This document shows, in pieces, positions 19,651-28,202 of a stretch of DNA of 64,000 nt (position 1 is its first letter; each line of letters begins with the position of its first letter). This DNA is from Thalassobellus citreus (GTDB lineage: Bacteria > Bacteroidota > Bacteroidia > Flavobacteriales > Flavobacteriaceae), in contig NZ_JBISCC010000130.1 in assembly GCF_044385915.1 (NCBI RefSeq), positions 1-64,000 of the forward strand, read 5' to 3'. The position numbers and the translations under genes are program-made. The notes beneath the pieces are model-generated. The model was not told where the DNA came from. It worked only from the letters and a program-made list of their open reading frames with translations, and searched no databases.

Positions 19651-19710
19651 TTTGTACAATAAACTCAAATCTTGAAAGCTATGGCGAATCAAGATTTTTT
19701 AGTTTTTGAA

Positions 19711-19733
19711 CATTTCCTCGAAAGCAGGAATCT
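19711..19733. repeat. Small palindromic intergenic repeat
   Basis: The sequence reads CATTTCCTCGAAAGCAGGAA followed by TCT, an imperfect palindrome close to the common bacterial intergenic pattern ATTCCTGCGAAGGCAGGAAT. It lies between the SRP RNA gene and the short-chain dehydrogenase. A degenerate relative occurs near 44973-44995. Confidence 0.4.
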
Positions 19734-19775
19734 TATAATTAATATTGTATTTTTAAGGAATAAATAACATAAAGT

Positions 19776-20579
19776 ATGTCTAAAGTTGTTTTAATAACAG
19801 GAGGGTCTTCTGGTATTGGTAAATCTATAGGAGAGTTTTTAAATGAAAAAGGTTTTAAAGTTTATGGAACCAGCAGAAAACCAGAGAATTATCCTGAAAG
19901 CAAGTTTCCTATTTTAGCTTTAGATGTAGCGAATAATGATACTATTTTACAAACAGTTAAGACTATAATTGAAACTGAAGGACAATTAGATGTTGTAATA
20001 AATAATGCAGGAGCCGGAATTACAGGACCTATTGAAGAAGTACCAGAAGAAGAAATTAAAGCTAATTTTGAAACTAATTTTTTCGGACCCATAAAAGTTA
20101 TTAAAGCGGTATTGCCACAAATGCGTAAACAACAATCTGGTTTAATTATAAACGTTACATCAATTGCAGGTTATATGGGCTTGCCTTATCGAGGTATTTA
20201 TAGTGCTAGTAAAGGAGCTTTAGAACTTTTAACGGAGGCTTTTAGAATGGAAATAAAAGATTTTAATATTAAAATGACTAATGTAGCTCCTGGTGATTTT
20301 GCTACTAATATTGCTGCAGGAAGATACCACGCTCCGCTTTTAGATGATTCTCCTTATAAAAAGCCTTACGGCGATACTTTAGATCTTATGAATACGCATG
20401 TTGATAATGGTAGCGATCCTTATTTAATGGGAAAAGAAGTATTTAAAATTATAAATACAAGTACACCTAAAGTGCATTATAAAGTAGGGGAGTTTATGCA
20501 GAAATTTTCTATTGTTTTAAAACGAATTTTACCAGACACCGTTTATGAAAAACTGCTTATGAACCACTATAAACTATAG
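19776..20579 (+). CDS. Short-chain dehydrogenase/reductase (SDR) family oxidoreductase
   Basis: 267 residues of the classical SDR type. The nucleotide-binding motif TGGSSGIG is at 8-15, NNAGAG at 76-81, the catalytic Ser at 129, and YSASK at 142-146. It is an NAD(P)-dependent cytoplasmic oxidoreductase; a possible lipid or steroid-like substrate is suggested only by general similarity. It is a single-gene unit downstream of the SRP RNA and converges on the next gene, with stop codons 2 bp apart. Confidence 0.88.
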   Translation: MSKVVLITGGSSGIGKSIGEFLNEKGFKVYGTSRKPENYPESKFPILALDVANNDTILQTVKTIIETEGQLDVVINNAGAGITGPIEEVPEEEIKANFETNFFGPIKVIKAVLPQMRKQQSGLIINVTSIAGYMGLPYRGIYSASKGALELLTEAFRMEIKDFNIKMTNVAPGDFATNIAAGRYHAPLLDDSPYKKPYGDTLDLMNTHVDNGSDPYLMGKEVFKIINTSTPKVHYKVGEFMQKFSIVLKRILPDTVYEKLLMNHYKL

Positions 20580-20581
20580 GA

Positions 20582-22012
20582 CTATTTATTAATTAAGCCT
20601 AAAAGTTCTTCTTCAAAATTTCTAGAAAATATATTGGTATTATTATTAGCAATTTTTTTGTTCTTATCTATTAAAATTGTTTTTGTCATAGGGTGAATGG
20701 CAAAAGTTTCTATAGAAGCTTCTCGGTTTTTAAAGTGATATTCATCGTCAAACGAAAAGCTATTAGATTCTAAAAATTGTTTTGACTTTTTTATATCAAA
20801 ATCATCAATGTTAATAGAGATGAATTTAACTTCTGGGTATTTTCTTTTTAAGTCGTTAATTTTAATGTGATTATCTTTAAAATGATCATAGTAAGTATGC
20901 GACCAAAAACTTATAACAGTTGGAGAATTTACTAAGTTATTTATACTTAATTCATCATTTTTATAATTAATAATAGTTACGTTAGGAATTTGTGATCCTA
21001 TTTTTAAATTATTAATTGAGTTCGTAAAACGAGTTATCATTTCTTTTCCTTTTTCATCCTTACTTTTATTTAAGTAAGCATTTAAGATAATCTCGTTATT
21101 TTTTAAGTTTTTATTTTTTGAAATATAATTTACGGTAAAATGGTAAAGTAATCCATCTTTTATGTATGGATTACTAACTAAACTATCAATAAGCTTAAGC
21201 CTGTCTAAATTATAGCATAAATCACTTCTCTTAAATTTATTGTCAATCTCCTTATGATGATCAAAATGTTCTTGAAGGGCTAAATTGTTAAAACTAGATT
21301 TTAAAAAATTATTATAAATAAAATTATAGTCTTTTAGTAAGCTATCATTATAACTAACATTTTTTCTATAATCATAAAAATCTTTTGGTAATGATTTTAA
21401 AAGATCTTTTTTGCTATCACCATGATGCCATAACGGGTATACTTCTTTACTAAAGTAATAATTATATTTATTATTTGTTTTTGCTATTTTTTCAAATAAA
21501 CTAGAAGGTTTGTATTTTTTTAAAAAAGCATTTAGTTTAACTTTTTTTAATAATGATAATGAATCTAACTTGTTTTGATAATCTTTTGGATTAAGCTGAC
21601 AATACTTATAAATGCTTTTTTCAATTATCTCGTTTTCTAGAAAATCATTAATTAAGTAGTTGTTTTTTTTAGCTCCAACACCTGTAAATACTAAAGATTC
21701 ATCAAAATCTATGGTGTTTAACCTTAAAAGAAGGCTATCATTAGGCTCTAAAAAAACTATTTGAAATTCGTTACCATGTTTAAAAGTATAAATTCCTTCT
21801 TTTAGATTATCAATTTTTTTTATAAATCTATTTCTTCCATCAAGATCAATGGTGTCTATAACAATGTTAGATCTAGATAGTATTATAAAGTTAGTATTAG
21901 GGTTAATAATTTCACCACCCAAATAGGCAATTTGATTTTCTGCTTTATTGGAATTGTTTTTACAACCAAAAAGCATTAATGATGATATAATAACTGCTAA
22001 AAATAATTTCAT
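20582..22012 (-). CDS. TlpA/thioredoxin-fold lipoprotein lacking the CxxC motif
   Basis: 476 residues. The lipoprotein signal is MKLFLAVIISSLMLFGC. An N-terminal beta-rich domain (about 25-120) resembles the DUF4369-like region found before TlpA domains in Bacteroidota. A long helical middle section follows. The C-terminal ~145 residues show a thioredoxin fold (IPNVTIINYKNDELSINNL, then PTVISFWSHTYYDH). Where active homologues have WCxPC this protein has SHTYYDH, so it cannot be a conventional thiol oxidoreductase. The cis-Pro region (IHPMTKTILID) is kept. A non-redox or binding role is an inference. Confidence 0.75.
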   Translation of the reverse strand: MKLFLAVIISSLMLFGCKNNSNKAENQIAYLGGEIINPNTNFIILSRSNIVIDTIDLDGRNRFIKKIDNLKEGIYTFKHGNEFQIVFLEPNDSLLLRLNTIDFDESLVFTGVGAKKNNYLINDFLENEIIEKSIYKYCQLNPKDYQNKLDSLSLLKKVKLNAFLKKYKPSSLFEKIAKTNNKYNYYFSKEVYPLWHHGDSKKDLLKSLPKDFYDYRKNVSYNDSLLKDYNFIYNNFLKSSFNNLALQEHFDHHKEIDNKFKRSDLCYNLDRLKLIDSLVSNPYIKDGLLYHFTVNYISKNKNLKNNEIILNAYLNKSKDEKGKEMITRFTNSINNLKIGSQIPNVTIINYKNDELSINNLVNSPTVISFWSHTYYDHFKDNHIKINDLKRKYPEVKFISINIDDFDIKKSKQFLESNSFSFDDEYHFKNREASIETFAIHPMTKTILIDKNKKIANNNTNIFSRNFEEELLGLINK

Positions 22013-22167
22013 AAGTCCCTCAGCAAAGAATTACTAACAAAAATATGGCTTGTATTTATAAACTCCTGTTAATGCGTTGTTAAAAGTTTTATAACAGAAA
22101 AACCTTTTAACAAGAGAGATTACATAAAAATAGATGAACTAAGTTTCGTCTTACCAATTGATTTTTC

Positions 22168-22175
22168 TACTTTTG
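22168..22175 (+). promoter_or_regulatory. -7 promoter box of the ABC-F gene
   Basis: TACTTTTG matches the TAnnTTTG consensus about 115 bp before the ATG at 22289. No clean TTG is visible at -33. The untranslated leader would be about 105 nt, long for this genome and reminiscent of the regulated leaders of some ABC-F genes. Confidence 0.45.
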
Positions 22176-22288
22176 CAAAAACTTTAAAAACAGATATATG
22201 TCAAGGAGTATGTCTTAATTAATTTTGAAGTTTATGAAGTCTTTTTAGTATAAATAAAAACATCTGAGAAAAATATAAAACAACCCAT

Positions 22289-23908
22289 ATGTTATCAGTA
22301 TCAAATCTTTCGGTTCAATTCGGAAAACGTGTTCTTTTTGATGAAGTAAATACCACATTTAATAATGGTAATTGTTACGGCATCATTGGTGCAAACGGAG
22401 CAGGGAAATCAACGTTATTAAAGATTATTTCAGGCAAACAAGAGCCAACTTCAGGTCATGTGTCTTTAGAATCAGGAAAGCGTATGTCTGTGTTAGAGCA
22501 AGATCATAATTTATATGATGAGCACACCGTTTTAGAAACTATTTTAATGGGAAATAAACCATTGTTTGATATTAAAACTCAAATAGATGCGCTTTATGCT
22601 GATTATTCTGATGAAAATGCTGATAAGATAGGAGAGCTTCAAGTGCGTTTTGAAGAAATGGATGGTTGGAATGCCGATAGTAATGCGGCTGCCATGTTAT
22701 CTAACTTAGGTATTAAAGAAGAGTTTCATTATACATTAATGGGCGATTTAGATGGAAAACAAAAAGTACGTGTGTTATTAGCACAGGCTTTATTTGGAAA
22801 TCCGGATGTGTTAATTATGGATGAGCCTACCAATGATTTAGATTATGAAACTATTTCATGGTTAGAAAACTTTTTAGCTAATTATGATAATTGTGTGATT
22901 GTAGTATCGCACGATAGACACTTTTTAGATGCTGTTTGTACACACATTTCTGATATCGATTTTGGGAAAGTAAATCATTATTCTGGTAATTATACGTTTT
23001 GGTATGAGTCGTCTCAATTAGCAGCACGCCAACATGCACAACAAAACAAAAAAGCAGAAGAGAAAAAGAAGGAGTTAGAAGAGTTTATTCGTCGTTTTTC
23101 TGCCAATGTAGCAAAAAGTAAACAGGCTACCAGTAGAAAAAAGATGATTGATAAACTTGATATTGGAGATATTAGAAGAACAAGTCGTCGTTATCCTGCT
23201 ATTATTTTTGAACGCGAAAGAGAAGCTGGAGATCAAATTCTTAATATTGAAGGTTTAAGTGCTTCAACAGATGGAGAAGTATTATTTAGAAATATTGATT
23301 TAAATTTAGTAAAAGGTGATAAAGTAGTGGTGTTCTCAAGAGATTCTAGAGCTACAACTGCATTTTATCAAATTATAAATAATAAAGAACAAGCTGATTC
23401 TGGTAAGTTTGCATGGGGTGTAACAACTACACAATCGTATTTACCATTAGATAATAGTGAGTTTTTTAATAACGATTTAACACTTATAGATTGGTTACGC
23501 CAATGGGCAAAAACTGAAGAAGAACGCGAAGAAGTTAATATTCGTGGCTTTTTAGGAAAAATGATTTTTAGTGGAGAAGAGGCTTTCAAAAAATCATCGG
23601 TATTATCTGGAGGAGAAAAAGTACGTTGTATGTTATCTAGAATGATGATGACAAGAGCGAATGTACTTCAATTGGATGAGCCAACTAACCACTTAGATTT
23701 AGAGAGTATCACAGCATTTAATAATTCATTAAAGAATTTTAAAGGCACTATTTTATTCACAACACACGATCATGAGTTTGCTCAAACGGTTGGTAATAGA
23801 GTAGTAGAATTAACTCCAAATGGCGTTATTGATAGATACACAACGTTTGATGAATACATGCAAGACAAGAAAATAAAGGAATTGCGTGATAAAATGTATA
23901 CTGTTTAA
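22289..23908 (+). CDS. ABC-F family ATPase, YbiT-like
   Basis: 539 residues with two nucleotide-binding domains and no membrane segments, the ABC-F plan. Domain 1 has Walker A GANGAGKST (34-42) and Walker B with LIMDEPTNDLD; its signature is altered to LDGKQK. Domain 2 keeps LSGGE (439-443) and Walker B LQLDEPTNHLD, but its Walker A is replaced by FSRDSRATTAF (348-358), with no Gly-Lys-Ser/Thr. ABC-F proteins bind the ribosome and modulate translation or give antibiotic protection. Order and length fit the YbiT group better than EttA or Uup. The loss in site 2 is likely conserved in relatives, because the surrounding sequence shows no decay. Confidence 0.9.
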   Translation: MLSVSNLSVQFGKRVLFDEVNTTFNNGNCYGIIGANGAGKSTLLKIISGKQEPTSGHVSLESGKRMSVLEQDHNLYDEHTVLETILMGNKPLFDIKTQIDALYADYSDENADKIGELQVRFEEMDGWNADSNAAAMLSNLGIKEEFHYTLMGDLDGKQKVRVLLAQALFGNPDVLIMDEPTNDLDYETISWLENFLANYDNCVIVVSHDRHFLDAVCTHISDIDFGKVNHYSGNYTFWYESSQLAARQHAQQNKKAEEKKKELEEFIRRFSANVAKSKQATSRKKMIDKLDIGDIRRTSRRYPAIIFEREREAGDQILNIEGLSASTDGEVLFRNIDLNLVKGDKVVVFSRDSRATTAFYQIINNKEQADSGKFAWGVTTTQSYLPLDNSEFFNNDLTLIDWLRQWAKTEEEREEVNIRGFLGKMIFSGEEAFKKSSVLSGGEKVRCMLSRMMMTRANVLQLDEPTNHLDLESITAFNNSLKNFKGTILFTTHDHEFAQTVGNRVVELTPNGVIDRYTTFDEYMQDKKIKELRDKMYTV

Positions 23909-23931
23909 AGGTTTTAAATAGTAAGTATAAA

Positions 23932-23970
23932 AAAAGGATGCTTTGAATAAATTCAGAGCATCCTTTTTTT
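23932..23970. terminator. Bidirectional terminator between ABC-F and DUF2007 genes
   Basis: A long near-perfect hairpin (AAAAAGGATGCTTTGAA pairing with TTCAGAGCATCCTTTTTT) has A- and T-runs at both outer edges, so it can terminate both converging genes. Confidence 0.9.
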
Positions 23971-23991
23971 ATTAAAAGACTAATTTAATTA

Positions 23992-24231
23992 TTAGTCTTT
24001 TAATTCTGTAGTAATACTTTCAATAATTGGGGTTGCTTTTTCAATTTCATCTTTATGGATAAATACTTCTTGAAATCCAGGAACAATACCTCCACCAAAA
24101 CCTGCTAAACGAGCAGATTCTGTTTCGTCTTTAACAACAGCAATGACACCTGATTTTTCTAAATCAAAAGTAATGCGTTGTGCTACAATAGAGCTTCCGG
24201 TAAAAATTTTTATATAGTTTGAATCTGTCAT
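23992..24231 (-). CDS. DUF2007 family protein
   Basis: 79 residues matching the small DUF2007 (putative signal-transducing) family: an N-terminal stretch IKIFTGSSIVAQRITFDLEKSGV, then the central AGFGGGIVPGFQEVFIHKDE. The fold is a small alpha/beta domain related to PII-like or ACT-like proteins. It is a cytoplasmic single-gene unit. No specific function is established. Confidence 0.85.
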   Translation of the reverse strand: MTDSNYIKIFTGSSIVAQRITFDLEKSGVIAVVKDETESARLAGFGGGIVPGFQEVFIHKDEIEKATPIIESITTELKD

Positions 24232-24405
24232 AGCTTATTGTTTTAAGTGTTCTCTTAAATATACGAAATTTTTGAATATGAAAAAGAGAATAATCATTGT
24301 TTTCTTTTGAAAATTCGATACTTAAAAATACCCATTTTTAGGTATTTACTAAGCTTTTGATAATTTGTATTTTTGTTAGTGCTATTAATTAATAAAATAT
24401 TTGAA

Positions 24406-26910
24406 ATGAAAAAGCTTAGTTTTTTCTTAGTCTTTCTATTGTTGTTTACATGTAATAAGGATGATGATGTTTCAACAGAATCCGTTTCAGAATCCGTTTC
24501 AGAGAATATAGTTCTCATTACTGATGATAATTCAGAATTAAAAAGTACCGAAGAACAATTAGATGCAGGAACTTATGTCATTCAGTTTACAGGAGAATTA
24601 CCAGATGTTGTAAAAGGAGATATTATTATTGGAGATGAAGGAGAAGGGTTTCTTCGCAAAGTAACTACTGTCTTGGTTGAAGGTGATGTTGTAAGTTATA
24701 AAACAGAACAAGCCACTATGGAAGATGTTTTTATAAATGCAGATATTAGTTTTAATACAGATATTTCTGAAACCTCTAAATCAGGGAATAATAAATCTTC
24801 TAATAATAATTTGATAACTGTTAATTATAAAGCGGAAGGTGTAACCTTGTTAGATGATGGTTTAACCTTTGATTTTTCCAATACACCCATAACTGATAAT
24901 TTAAAAATATCAAAAGGCTCGGTAAGTTTTAATCCAAATTTTTATTTTGATTGGAGTTATAGTTTAGGAAGTCTTGAAAGTTTCAATTTTAAAACAGAAA
25001 ACACCGATTTAACAATAGATTGTGACTTATTACTTAGTGAGAGTGGTTCAGTTTCAGGGAGTCATAAAAAAACCTTAGTAGATTATAATAAATATATTAC
25101 TGTTTTTGTATCAGCCATACCTGTTATTATATCTATAAACACCAAGCTTATAGCGAAGTTGAATCAAGATTTAGACGCGGAGTTTCATGTAACATCTGGA
25201 TTTACGAATACTAATACACTCACTTTAGGTGCGACATATAAAGATAATGCTTGGAACTCTATTTACAACCTAAATTCAGAATTTCAATCTAAACCAGTTG
25301 TATTTGGTGGTTCGGCAAATTTAACTTCAAAGTTAACTATAGTGCCAGAGGTTAGTGTTAAGTTTTATGGTGTTATAGGACCTTATTTTACACCCGAAAT
25401 GTATTTAGAAACCAATCATGCCATTGCTGTACCTTCTTTAGATTGGTATGCTAATTTAATTGCTGGAACTAATATTGGAGTAGGTGCTAAAGCTACAATT
25501 CTAGGTAAAACTTTGGCAAACTATAATAAAACATATTCTTCTTCAGAAACTATTATGGAAGCTCCGAGTAAAATAGAAATTATATCTGGAAATGAACAAA
25601 TTGGAACTCAAGGCGCTAATTTAAAAGACCCAATTAAAGTTAAGGTAATAGATAAGGCAGGTTTTAAGGTTAGCAATGTACCTGTTTATTTTAACGTTAC
25701 GACTGGTGGTGGAAGTGTAAGTGAAACAAGTATAATAACGGATGATGAAGGTTTTGCTGAAGTGACTTGGGTATTAGGAAAAGACTCTGAAAACCAAGAA
25801 GTAAGTGTAAATATAAAAAAACCTGATGGAACTACATTAGGAGCTCCTATTGTTTTCAAGGCATCTTCTAATGCAGTATTTATAGAACTTTCTGGAGATT
25901 TAGATTTTGGTAATGTCGCCTTAAATACAACAGTAGAAAAAACACTTACTATTACTAATAGTTTTGATGCTCCTATTGAAGTGAACTCTATAGAGTTACC
26001 AGAAGCATTTACTGTAGATTGGATTAGTGGAACAGTTCAAGCAAATAGTACACAAAATATTGTTATTAGTTTTACACCAACAAAGTTAGAGGACTATAAT
26101 GGTGTTGTAACCATTAATAATGATGTAGACGAAATAAATAACACTATTAATGTTTCTGGTGTTGGAGTTAATGCTTATACATTAGCAGGAGATTTAAATT
26201 TTGGTGATGTAGCCGTTAATAGTGGAGTTACAAGAACTTTATCAATTACTAATAATTTACAACGGGTTTTAAATATTTCTTTAATTGATTTACCTACTGG
26301 TTTTTTTGCAAGTTGGACAGGTGGAGATATTGGTGTGAATAGTACACAAGAAGTGATTATTACTTTTATTCCTACCGAAGTAAAAGCGTATTCTGGTAAT
26401 GCAATTGTTAATAGTGATTCTAATCAAGAAGATAATAATATTGGTGTTTCAGGAAATGGTGTAGAATACTCTATAATTGGAACTTGGAAAGTTATTGAAG
26501 AAAGAGGGAAGCCTATTGTTTATAATTCAGAAAAAATTATATTTAGAGAAGACTGTCCAGAATTAATATCATCTAAAGAGTTTGTTTCAAAAAAAAACAT
26601 TGTATTTAGTTCAAGTACTATCACATATTCAGAAAATGCGAGCTATACTTCATATCACTATTATTTATTATTGAATGATTGTTCTTATGAATCATTTAAT
26701 ACCAACACATCTACTTCTACAGATGAAAATGATTCCATTAATGAGTGTGCATATGCAGGTAATAGAATAATTGTTGATATCAATGGTGATGAACTGATAG
26801 CAGAAGATGAAGGTTATTTTTTTGAGTTTGTTAATAGTAATATAGTAAAGTTATCAGTATCATCTGCTGGTGTATATGATACTGATTATTATGTTCTTGA
26901 AAGACTATAA
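24406..26910 (+). CDS. Large surface lipoprotein with Ig-like, choice-of-anchor D and lipocalin-like regions
   Basis: 834 residues from the ATG at 24406. That start gives a clean lipoprotein signal, MKKLSFFLVFLLLFTC, whereas the frame is open from a TTG at 24373 that would spoil it. A Ser/Glu-Val repeat follows the Cys. A large unassigned beta-rich region (about 40-380) precedes a bacterial Ig-like (Big_1) domain (about 385-490). Two HYDIN/choice-of-anchor D-like repeats follow, each starting GDLxFGxVAxNxxVxxTLxITN (about 500-590 and 598-690). The C-terminus (about 698-834) looks like a lipocalin-type domain beginning SIIGTWKVIEERG. Probably an exposed outer-membrane lipoprotein; function unknown. 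Confidence 0.8.
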   Translation: MKKLSFFLVFLLLFTCNKDDDVSTESVSESVSENIVLITDDNSELKSTEEQLDAGTYVIQFTGELPDVVKGDIIIGDEGEGFLRKVTTVLVEGDVVSYKTEQATMEDVFINADISFNTDISETSKSGNNKSSNNNLITVNYKAEGVTLLDDGLTFDFSNTPITDNLKISKGSVSFNPNFYFDWSYSLGSLESFNFKTENTDLTIDCDLLLSESGSVSGSHKKTLVDYNKYITVFVSAIPVIISINTKLIAKLNQDLDAEFHVTSGFTNTNTLTLGATYKDNAWNSIYNLNSEFQSKPVVFGGSANLTSKLTIVPEVSVKFYGVIGPYFTPEMYLETNHAIAVPSLDWYANLIAGTNIGVGAKATILGKTLANYNKTYSSSETIMEAPSKIEIISGNEQIGTQGANLKDPIKVKVIDKAGFKVSNVPVYFNVTTGGGSVSETSIITDDEGFAEVTWVLGKDSENQEVSVNIKKPDGTTLGAPIVFKASSNAVFIELSGDLDFGNVALNTTVEKTLTITNSFDAPIEVNSIELPEAFTVDWISGTVQANSTQNIVISFTPTKLEDYNGVVTINNDVDEINNTINVSGVGVNAYTLAGDLNFGDVAVNSGVTRTLSITNNLQRVLNISLIDLPTGFFASWTGGDIGVNSTQEVIITFIPTEVKAYSGNAIVNSDSNQEDNNIGVSGNGVEYSIIGTWKVIEERGKPIVYNSEKIIFREDCPELISSKEFVSKKNIVFSSSTITYSENASYTSYHYYLLLNDCSYESFNTNTSTSTDENDSINECAYAGNRIIVDINGDELIAEDEGYFFEFVNSNIVKLSVSSAGVYDTDYYVLERL

Positions 26911-27060
26911 AATAGTCTAATGCTTAAAAAACTGTTTTTTATCGTTATCAAACTTTGCTTATATATTGGATGGTGATAAATCGTTTTAATGGAATATTGA
27001 ATTAATGCCAGATAAAATAATTGTAAAATAGAAAAATAAAACTAAAGTTTAACTTCAGTA

Positions 27061-27338
27061 TTATCTTAATTCTGCACCCAATTGTATTTCAAAACTAGAT
27101 TGTAATTTAGATATTATTTTATCTATCTGCTTATCGTTAAGCGTTTTGTTTTCATTTTGTAATGTAAAACTAACAGCATAACCCTTTTTACCTTGGTAAA
27201 CATCAAATAAATTAACACTTTTAAGTAATTGCTTTTCGCTTTGTTTTGCTAATTTATAAATAGATTAAAAGACACATTATCATCTAATAATAATGCAAAT
27301 TCACGCTTAACAGCAGGGTACTAAGTTTTAGCTATTGT
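27061..27338 (-). pseudogene. Remnant duplicate of the pheT 3' end
   Basis: This stretch is about 90% identical to the last ~270 bp of the intact pheT at 28199-28470, in the same orientation. It encodes the C-terminal anticodon-binding (FDX-ACB) domain and keeps the ending LGAELR and a TAA stop (27063-27061). It carries an 18-nt in-frame deletion (the KNLPKG codons are missing near 27192) and a 1-nt deletion near 27266 that shifts the frame. Identity is clear up to 27319 and weak up to the PAP2 stop codon at 27339. There is no start codon or upstream pheT sequence. The adjoining 26911-27060 shows nothing recognisable. Confidence 0.92.
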
Positions 27339-28202
27339 TCAAAAAGTACCTATAAATCCTATTTTGTTTCCGCTAAAGGTAAAATTCCAAGAAATAGTTT
27401 TTTGCTTTTTAGTAGCATCATAAGCTTTTGTTTTAAACAAAAATTTGTCTACACCATCTACAACAGCAATACTTAATACGGTTGCTACACCAATATCTGT
27501 TAACCAATGAGCTCCAGCAAAAAGTCTGGAGATAGGTGCGATAGATCCTAAAGTATAAACTCCAACTTTAGACCAAGGGTTATTAAATTGTTTAGCGATA
27601 GCATGCGCCATAGTTATTGATAATACTGTATGACCAGATGGCATTGAGTGAAATCTAGATTCATTAGACCAAAATCTAAAAGAATTACTTTTATATTCAC
27701 CTCCTGGTCTGGCTCTACCAATTGCTGTTTTTGAGAAGCTTTGTATTAACCCAGTTGTAAAAGATGAAGATATGATTAAAACACTTGTTCTTCTTAATTT
27801 TTCATTTTTGGTAAATAAGCCTACACCATATAATGTGGCGTTTGCAATAAAGTATACTTGAGGGCTCCCAAAGCGTGTGCCAGCTTCTTGAAACAGATTA
27901 GGAACATGAGGTTCGTTTCTAATAAAAAGAGCACTCACTTCATCATCAATACTAGCTAGAGATACTGCAGAAAATGCAATGATTCCTAATGTTTTAAAAT
28001 CCTTTTTTTGCCAATGAAAAGGTCTAGAAAATGAGTATCCAACACTATTTATACTTTGCTTTAAATCATATAAGGCTAATTTGCCTATAGATGTTGTATC
28101 TGCAATTTTTACTTTTTTATACGTGTTTTGTTGCGCACTTATTTTAAAAATAGCTGCAAAAACAATAAAAAAAACAATATGATTTTTAAGTTTCAAAATC
28201 AC
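27339..28202 (-). CDS. PAP2 family phosphatase
   Basis: 287 residues with a signal peptide (about 1-24, ending ISAQ). All three motifs of the PAP2 acid phosphatase family are present: KTAIGRARP (158-166), PSGH (188-191) and SRLFAGAHWLTD (225-236), with their catalytic His and Arg residues. Such enzymes dephosphorylate lipid phosphates, for example undecaprenyl pyrophosphate, phosphatidic acid or lipid A. The start is GTG at 28202, overlapping the pheT stop by 4 bases (GTGA), so translation is probably coupled to pheT. It sits exactly between the intact and remnant pheT 3' ends, implying later insertion. Confidence 0.9.
   Translation of the reverse strand: MILKLKNHIVFFIVFAAIFKISAQQNTYKKVKIADTTSIGKLALYDLKQSINSVGYSFSRPFHWQKKDFKTLGIIAFSAVSLASIDDEVSALFIRNEPHVPNLFQEAGTRFGSPQVYFIANATLYGVGLFTKNEKLRRTSVLIISSSFTTGLIQSFSKTAIGRARPGGEYKSNSFRFWSNESRFHSMPSGHTVLSITMAHAIAKQFNNPWSKVGVYTLGSIAPISRLFAGAHWLTDIGVATVLSIAVVDGVDKFLFKTKAYDATKKQKTISWNFTFSGNKIGFIGTF

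Noticed and set aside
19711..19733. Possible CRISPR or tRNA-like signal next to the SRP RNA
   Set aside because: Only a single short palindrome is present, with no repeat-spacer pattern and no cloverleaf.
24294..24518. 74-residue minus-strand frame near the lipoprotein start
   Set aside because: It overlaps the lipoprotein signal region and shows no protein features.
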